Both the position numbers and the translations under genes were made by a program. 27,866 nt of DNA from Flavobacterium sp. (GTDB lineage: Bacteria > Bacteroidota > Bacteroidia > Flavobacteriales > Flavobacteriaceae): contig JASLID010000039.1 in the NCBI GenBank assembly GCA_030153045.1, forward strand, positions 1 through 27,866, given 5' to 3'. The notes under the pieces were generated by a model that had not been told where the DNA came from, made no database searches, and saw nothing but the letters and a program-made list of their open reading frames with translations. This document shows positions 24,136-27,866 of this stretch, piece by piece (within the stretch, counting starts at the first letter, position 1; every line of letters begins with the position of its first letter).

Positions 24136-24162
24136 AGTCGAAACTTTTTTAAAAGGTTGCGT
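24136..24162 (-). promoter_or_regulatory. Putative ECF-type promoter of the DUF1566 lipoprotein gene
   Basis: On the minus strand ACGCAACC (24162-24155) continues as TTTT and is followed 15 bases later by GACT (24139-24136). Element and spacing match those before the Fn3 lipoprotein gene. The ATG is 18 bases downstream. Confidence 0.55.
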
Positions 24163-24224
24163 TTGTTTTATTGGTTTTTATGAAATAGTATATTTTTTAT
24201 TCATCATCTCTTTAAGTGAAAAAC

Positions 24225-24257
24225 AAAAAAAAACCGTTCAAACGAAACGATTTTTTT
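24225..24257 (-). terminator. Terminator after the HTH regulator gene
   Basis: On the minus strand AAAAAAATCGTT (from 24257) folds onto AACGGTTTTTTTTTG, with CGTT/AACG at the core and A/T runs on either side. It overlaps the stop codon of the regulator. Confidence 0.65.
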
Positions 24258-25212
24258 AAAACATTAAATCTACCTGGTTGTTTAGTTGCTCCTTATAGTA
24301 ATCAATTTTTCGAATTGCCTTGTTGAAAAATAAATTCAGGTCTTTAATTCCTGTTTGATTTAAGGCTTTGGAGCTTCTAATCTGTTGCTTGAAAAACTGA
24401 TGCACATTTTTACAACTTTCTTCATTGTCAGTAATAAAGTAACCCAACAATGTATAGGGAACATTTAAGATAAGTTTCTCTGGAGTTTCAATTAGTAAAT
24501 TGTTATTCAATAAAATGAGTTCGTTATAATAAATGGTGAATTTTGGGTTATTGCATTTTGCTTTAATCGAGTTTACAATTCGTTTCAAATCATCAAATAA
24601 AGCATTCGCACTTTTGTAATTGAGCAAACCAGCTTCATAGAAATAGAGAATTTGTTGTAGGCTACTGTTAATTGTTGTGTCGTTCCAGACCTCTTTTACT
24701 TCAACTCTTTCATAGGCTTTTTTTATTTTTTGCATCGGCTCCATAAAAGATTCGTCAACAACAAAGTTTTCGAAAGGTACATTTGAAGCTGCAGGACTTA
24801 ATAGATTCAGCCAAACAAAAGCCTTGAATTTCGACAAAATGGTAGCATCCATAAAATAAAACAACGGAATATCTTTCGCAGAATAATATAAAATCGTCTC
24901 CCGGTTGCTGGTCAGCTTCTCAATTTGTTCCGCCGAATTTTTAAAATATAGCTGCATTTCACTTAAAGTGGTAATCTCAATAGTCTTCTCCACAATCACT
25001 TTTTCCTGTTGAAAAAACAAATGGTCTAACGAAATGTTATAATGCGTGGCCAATTGAACAGTTTCGTCAATGGAGAATTTACTTTTTCCAGAAACTCTTC
25101 TGTGTGCAGCATCATAACTAATATTCAAAACCGAAGCTATGGCGTCGTTAACGGATTCATTCTGTGGAAGTTGTTTCCTGATTTGCTTTAAAAGCAGTTC
25201 CTGGTTATTCAT
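24256..25212 (-). CDS. HTH-domain transcriptional regulator, unknown ligand
   Basis: The 318-residue protein has an N-terminal Cro-like helix-turn-helix (VNDAIASVLNISYDAAHRRV and SIDETVQLATHYNISLDHLF, about 20-67). The long helical C-terminal part is not one I recognise beyond being common in Bacteroidota regulators; it shows Phe- and Tyr-rich helices (YYSAKDIPLFYFMDATILSK) and no membrane segments or enzyme motif. The gene is divergent from the first LA_2272-type gene. A perfect palindrome overlies its own -7 element, pointing to autoregulation, and a half-site of it lies by the divergent promoter. Confidence 0.75.
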   Translation of the reverse strand: MNNQELLLKQIRKQLPQNESVNDAIASVLNISYDAAHRRVSGKSKFSIDETVQLATHYNISLDHLFFQQEKVIVEKTIEITTLSEMQLYFKNSAEQIEKLTSNRETILYYSAKDIPLFYFMDATILSKFKAFVWLNLLSPAASNVPFENFVVDESFMEPMQKIKKAYERVEVKEVWNDTTINSSLQQILYFYEAGLLNYKSANALFDDLKRIVNSIKAKCNNPKFTIYYNELILLNNNLLIETPEKLILNVPYTLLGYFITDNEESCKNVHQFFKQQIRSSKALNQTGIKDLNLFFNKAIRKIDYYKEQLNNQVDLMF

Positions 25213-25215
25213 ATT

Positions 25216-25236
25216 TTTGCGATAATCGCAAATATA
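25216..25236 (-). promoter_or_regulatory. Palindromic operator over the -7 element of the HTH gene
   Basis: TTTGCGATAATCGCAAA (25216-25232) is a perfect 8+1+8 palindrome. On the minus strand it overlaps the -7 match TATATTTG (25236-25229) and lies 3 bases before the regulator's start codon, a position suited to repression. Confidence 0.65.
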
Positions 25237-25273
25237 ATATTTTAATTTATTGTTTTTGGCAAATGAACGTGTA

Positions 25274-25302
25274 ATAATCGCAATATGTTTGTTGTGTTAA
25301 TT
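25274..25302 (+). promoter_or_regulatory. Half-site and leader of the first LA_2272-type gene
   Basis: ATAATCGCAA (25274-25283) repeats one arm and the centre of the operator (25222-25231). It is followed at once by the -7 match TATGTTTG (25284-25291). ATATGTTTGTTGTGTTAATT (25283-25302) recurs exactly before the second paralog. Confidence 0.6.
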
Positions 25303-25317
25303 TAAAAAACAGAAATT

Positions 25318-25956
25318 ATGAAAAAGTTTTTTTTGAGTTTGGTTGTGATGTCTACCTTGAACGGGTTCGGACAAGACAGTTTACGCGTTAAAGCGAAAAG
25401 TTTAGAAACTAGAGCCTTCAGCTTAACGCCAAGACACAGAAAAATTGTAAAAGTAAATGGATTGGCTTTTGGTTTAGGTTTAACCTTTTTTATTGATGAA
25501 AATTCAATTAAAAAGTTGAATGGTGTAAATGTTGAGATTAATCCGATTGCGCCTTTGATTTTGCTTATGGCAGATCCTGAAATTGGGGGGCTTCCTAATA
25601 ATTCCTCGTTAATTCATAATGGGTTAAGTGTTAGTACAGGAAATTTTAATAGATCTTCATTAAACGGATTAGGTATTTCTGCTTCTAATCTTGGTTATTC
25701 ATGCAATGGAGTTTCTATTTCGGGACTATACAATTACACAACAAATTTAAATGGATTACATATTTCAGGACTTTGGAATTTTTCAAAAAAAGGGAATGGA
25801 GTTTTAATAGCAGCATTTAATAATTCAGAAACTTATACTGGTATACAAATTGGTTTATTCAATCATTCTAAAAATTTACGAGGAATGCAGTTTGGTCTTT
25901 GGAATACAAATAGCAAACGAAAACTTCCAATTTTGAATTGGCAGTTTAAAGCGTAA
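25318..25956 (+). CDS. LA_2272-type surface repeat protein, copy 1
   Basis: The 212-residue protein has a signal peptide (about 1-19, ending NGFGQ). From about 45 it consists of degenerate repeats of the form N-G-(hydrophobic)-x-I/V-S/G-x-(aromatic or Asn): NGVNVEINPIAP, NGLGISASNLGY, NGVSISGLYNYT, NGLHISGLWNFS, TGIQIGLFNHS, RGMQFGLWN. This matches the family NCBI calls LA_2272 surface repeat proteins, of unknown function. The C-terminus LPILNWQFKA is shared with the next gene. No catalytic residues are evident. It is transcribed away from the HTH gene and probably controlled by it. Confidence 0.8.
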   Translation: MKKFFLSLVVMSTLNGFGQDSLRVKAKSLETRAFSLTPRHRKIVKVNGLAFGLGLTFFIDENSIKKLNGVNVEINPIAPLILLMADPEIGGLPNNSSLIHNGLSVSTGNFNRSSLNGLGISASNLGYSCNGVSISGLYNYTTNLNGLHISGLWNFSKKGNGVLIAAFNNSETYTGIQIGLFNHSKNLRGMQFGLWNTNSKRKLPILNWQFKA

Positions 25957-25979
25957 TAATTATTTATTTGCTAACTACG

Positions 25980-25999
25980 ATATGTTTGTTGTGTTAATT
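25980..25999 (+). promoter_or_regulatory. Duplicated leader of the second LA_2272-type gene
   Basis: ATATGTTTGTTGTGTTAATT is an exact 20-base copy of 25283-25302, including the -7 match TATGTTTG (25981-25988). The half-site ATAATCGCAA before copy 1 is not kept here; the bases read AACTACG. Confidence 0.65.
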
Positions 26000-26017
26000 A
26001 AAAAAAAAATATAAATC

Positions 26018-26800
26018 ATGAAAACAAAAATTTTAATTGTTGGATTATTATTAATAATGGGTGTTAATGTTAGTGCCCAAGATAATTTTAAAATAGATAA
26101 AGCTAAAAGGAAGGTCTATTTTCCTATAGGTTTATTTAATAAAAAGAATAGCGATATCTACGGAGTTTCTTTCGGATTAGGTTCCAATGTAGATTCTGGA
26201 TCTAAAGAAGATTTTGTAAGATCCAACGGGGTGAGATTGGAGCCGATTTCTGATGCGCTACTAATTGTTACCTTGATTTTTGGGCCAAAAGGGGTAGATT
26301 ATCCTGAGCATATTGGCGAATTTAATTCGTTTAATCAAAGACATTCTAACGAGATTGTAAATGGGGTGAATCTTTCAGTTGGTACAAATTCATTTATTGA
26401 TGTTAATGGTTTTACAATTTCGGCTATCTCACAATCATTGAAGAATTCAAATGGAATTTCAATTTCTGGATTAGGTAGTGCTTCATTTCGAAATAATGGA
26501 ATTCAAATTGCTGGAGGAAGTACTGGTTCTATTTTTAGCAATGGAATAATAGTTAGTTATATTAATGCTTCAGTTCATACAGGAAATGGAATTCAGATTT
26601 CGTCATTTAATGATTATGTTAATTTCACAGGATTGCAGGTAGGGCTTGTTAATGATATAGACGGAATAAGTGAAAATTTTTCAGGGCTTCAAATTGGTCT
26701 TTATAATTGTGCAAAAAAATTAAAAGGAGTTCAGTTGGGCTTGATTAATAAAAATGAAAAAAGAACTCTTCCATTAATTAATTGGAATTTTAAGAGTTAG
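26018..26800 (+). CDS. LA_2272-type surface repeat protein, copy 2
   Basis: A 260-residue paralog of the preceding protein, with a signal peptide (about 1-20, ending VNVSAQ). It has more repeats: NGVNLSVGTNS, NGFTISAISQS, NGISISGLGSAS, NGIQIAGGSTGS, NGIIVSYINAS, NGIQISSFNDY, TGLQVGLVND, SGLQIGLYNCA, KGVQLGLIN. The end LPLINWNFKS matches LPILNWQFKA in copy 1. Copy 1 and copy 2 look like a tandem duplication that has since diverged, with the leader retained. Export to the periplasm or surface is likely; function unknown. It converges on pnp across a shared terminator. Confidence 0.8.
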   Translation: MKTKILIVGLLLIMGVNVSAQDNFKIDKAKRKVYFPIGLFNKKNSDIYGVSFGLGSNVDSGSKEDFVRSNGVRLEPISDALLIVTLIFGPKGVDYPEHIGEFNSFNQRHSNEIVNGVNLSVGTNSFIDVNGFTISAISQSLKNSNGISISGLGSASFRNNGIQIAGGSTGSIFSNGIIVSYINASVHTGNGIQISSFNDYVNFTGLQVGLVNDIDGISENFSGLQIGLYNCAKKLKGVQLGLINKNEKRTLPLINWNFKS

Positions 26801-26822
26801 TGATTACAAATCCGTATAATCA

Positions 26823-26852
26823 AAAACCCCGTTTCAAAGGAAACGGGGTTTT
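26823..26852. terminator. Bidirectional terminator between LA_2272 copy 2 and pnp
   Basis: AAAACCCCGTTTC (26823-26835) pairs perfectly with GAAACGGGGTTTT (26840-26852) around the loop AAAG. It can serve both convergent genes. Confidence 0.93.
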
Positions 26853-26888
26853 CTATAAATAAACCTTTAGTAAACTAATAAGATCTGA

Positions 26889-27866
26889 TTACTCTTTTTT
26901 AGCCTCGATTTTTTCTTCACGAGGAGGTCTTGGTAAAAGTGCTTTTCTTGACACTTTTTCTTTTCTGGTTTTAGGATCTACACCAAGGTATTTCACTTGG
27001 AAAACATCTCCCATATTTACTACATCAGCTACGTTTTCAGTACGTTCCCATGCCAACTCAGATACGTGAAGTAATACTTCATTTCCAGGTGCTGCAGTAT
27101 ATTCTACTACTGCTCCGAAATCAAGCATTTTAATTACTTTCACTTCATAAGCTTCACCCATTACAGGTTTGAAAATGATAGAATCAATTTTAGCTAATAC
27201 CGCTGCAATTCCGTCCGGATCAGTTCCAAGGATTTCAACAACACCCTGCTCATCTACTTCGTTAATAACGATAGTAGTTCCAGTAGCTTTTTGTAATTCC
27301 TGAATCACTTTTCCACCAGGTCCAATCAACGCACCAATAAAGGCACCAGGAATGGTTCTCATAATGATTTTTGGAGCATGAACTTTAACATCATTTCTTG
27401 GTTGAGCCAATGTTTCAGTTAATTTTCCTAAGATATGTAAACGTCCATCACGAGCCTGAGCTAACGCTTGCTCCATGATTTCATATTTCAATCCGTCAAT
27501 TTTGATGTCCATCTGACATGCTGTGATTCCTTCTGAAGTTCCAGTTACCTTGAAATCCATATCTCCTAAATGATCTTCATCACCTAAGATATCAGATAAA
27601 ACTGCGAAACGATCACCATCAGTAATCAATCCCATTGCAATTCCAGAAACTGGACGAATCATTTGAACTCCAGCATCCATTAATGCTAATGTACCAGCAC
27701 AAACAGTTGCCATTGAAGACGAACCGTTAGATTCCAATACTTCAGAAACAATTCTGATAGTATAAGGATTCTCAGCAGGAATCATATTTTTTAAGGCTCT
27801 TTGTGCCAAGTTTCCGTGACCAACTTCTCTTCTTGAAGTTCCTCTTAATGGACGAGCTTCTCCTGT
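26889..27866 (-). CDS. pnp: Polyribonucleotide nucleotidyltransferase, C-terminal part
   Basis: PNPase degrades RNA 3' to 5' with phosphate and takes part in mRNA turnover. The frame is open to the window edge, giving 325 residues and no start; an internal Met at 27809 is not the start. The visible part begins in the second RNase PH domain (RPLRGTSRREVGHGNLAQRA, then SSMATVCAGTLALMDAGV and GLITDGDRFAVLSDILGDED with catalytic Asp residues), followed by a KH domain with the GPGG loop (GALIGPGGKVIQELQ) and an S1 domain (GEAYEVKVIKMLDFGAVVEY to NMGDVFQVKYLGVD). The charged tail ends EEKIEAKKE. This is the normal PNPase domain order. Confidence 0.96.
   Translation of the reverse strand, partial: TGEARPLRGTSRREVGHGNLAQRALKNMIPAENPYTIRIVSEVLESNGSSSMATVCAGTLALMDAGVQMIRPVSGIAMGLITDGDRFAVLSDILGDEDHLGDMDFKVTGTSEGITACQMDIKIDGLKYEIMEQALAQARDGRLHILGKLTETLAQPRNDVKVHAPKIIMRTIPGAFIGALIGPGGKVIQELQKATGTTIVINEVDEQGVVEILGTDPDGIAAVLAKIDSIIFKPVMGEAYEVKVIKMLDFGAVVEYTAAPGNEVLLHVSELAWERTENVADVVNMGDVFQVKYLGVDPKTRKEKVSRKALLPRPPREEKIEAKKE

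Noticed and set aside
1..27866. CRISPR array, transposase, phage genes, restriction or defence system
   Set aside because: I saw no regularly spaced identical repeats and no protein with such domains in the window.

Overview
The window looks like chromosomal DNA of a flavobacterium (Bacteroidota, Flavobacteriia). The coding text is AT-rich. Several promoters carry the Bacteroidota -7 element TAnnTTTG. Most start codons have no Shine-Dalgarno sequence. The primary sigma factor is the short type without region 1.1, FtsZ has a very long C-terminal linker, and spacers hold dispersed non-coding repeats of the kind common in flavobacteria. This is inferred from the sequence alone; no 16S rRNA is present. 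One murD gene and one pnp gene run off the window ends.

Region by region. (1) 1-8680: the distal half of the division and cell-wall (dcw) cluster, murD-ftsW-murG-murC-ftsQ-ftsA-ftsZ, all on +, tightly packed and closed by a terminator. It supplies late peptidoglycan precursor enzymes, the septal glycosyltransferase and the Z-ring. (2) 8703-9754: a repeat-rich spacer around a YqeY-like gene and a tRNA-Arg(TCG), with a second copy of the tRNA 3' tail 113 bases downstream. (3) 9755-11594: a small accessory patch with a two-helix membrane protein, an orphan GNAT acetyltransferase and an MtfA-like zinc peptidase, plus unexplained non-coding sequence. (4) 11708-17177: a complete tripartite RND efflux operon. 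(5) 17254-19596: a CBS-pair protein convergent with rpe, a second repeat-rich spacer, and rpoD with tandem terminators, a recognisable promoter and an unusually good Shine-Dalgarno sequence. (6) 19718-24117, all on -: an ECF sigma factor overlapping a protein that joins an anti-sigma-like cytoplasmic end, one membrane helix, a Lys-rich linker and a predicted outer-membrane barrel, plus two lipoprotein genes. (7) 24256-26800: an HTH regulator divergent from two paralogous LA_2272-type repeat proteins. (8) 26889-27866: the 3' part of pnp.

The best candidates for something new are in regions 6 and 7. The two lipoprotein genes next to the ECF sigma share a two-part upstream element (ACGCAACCTTT, then GACT exactly 15 bases after ACGCAACC) that looks like an ECF promoter. 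Together with the sigma/barrel pair this suggests a small envelope-sensing regulon. The HTH gene has a perfect 17-base palindrome over its own -7 element, and a half-site of it abuts the -7 element of the first LA_2272 gene. The second LA_2272 gene carries a 20-base exact copy of the first gene's leader. The tRNA-Arg tail duplication and the following patch are a third place to look.
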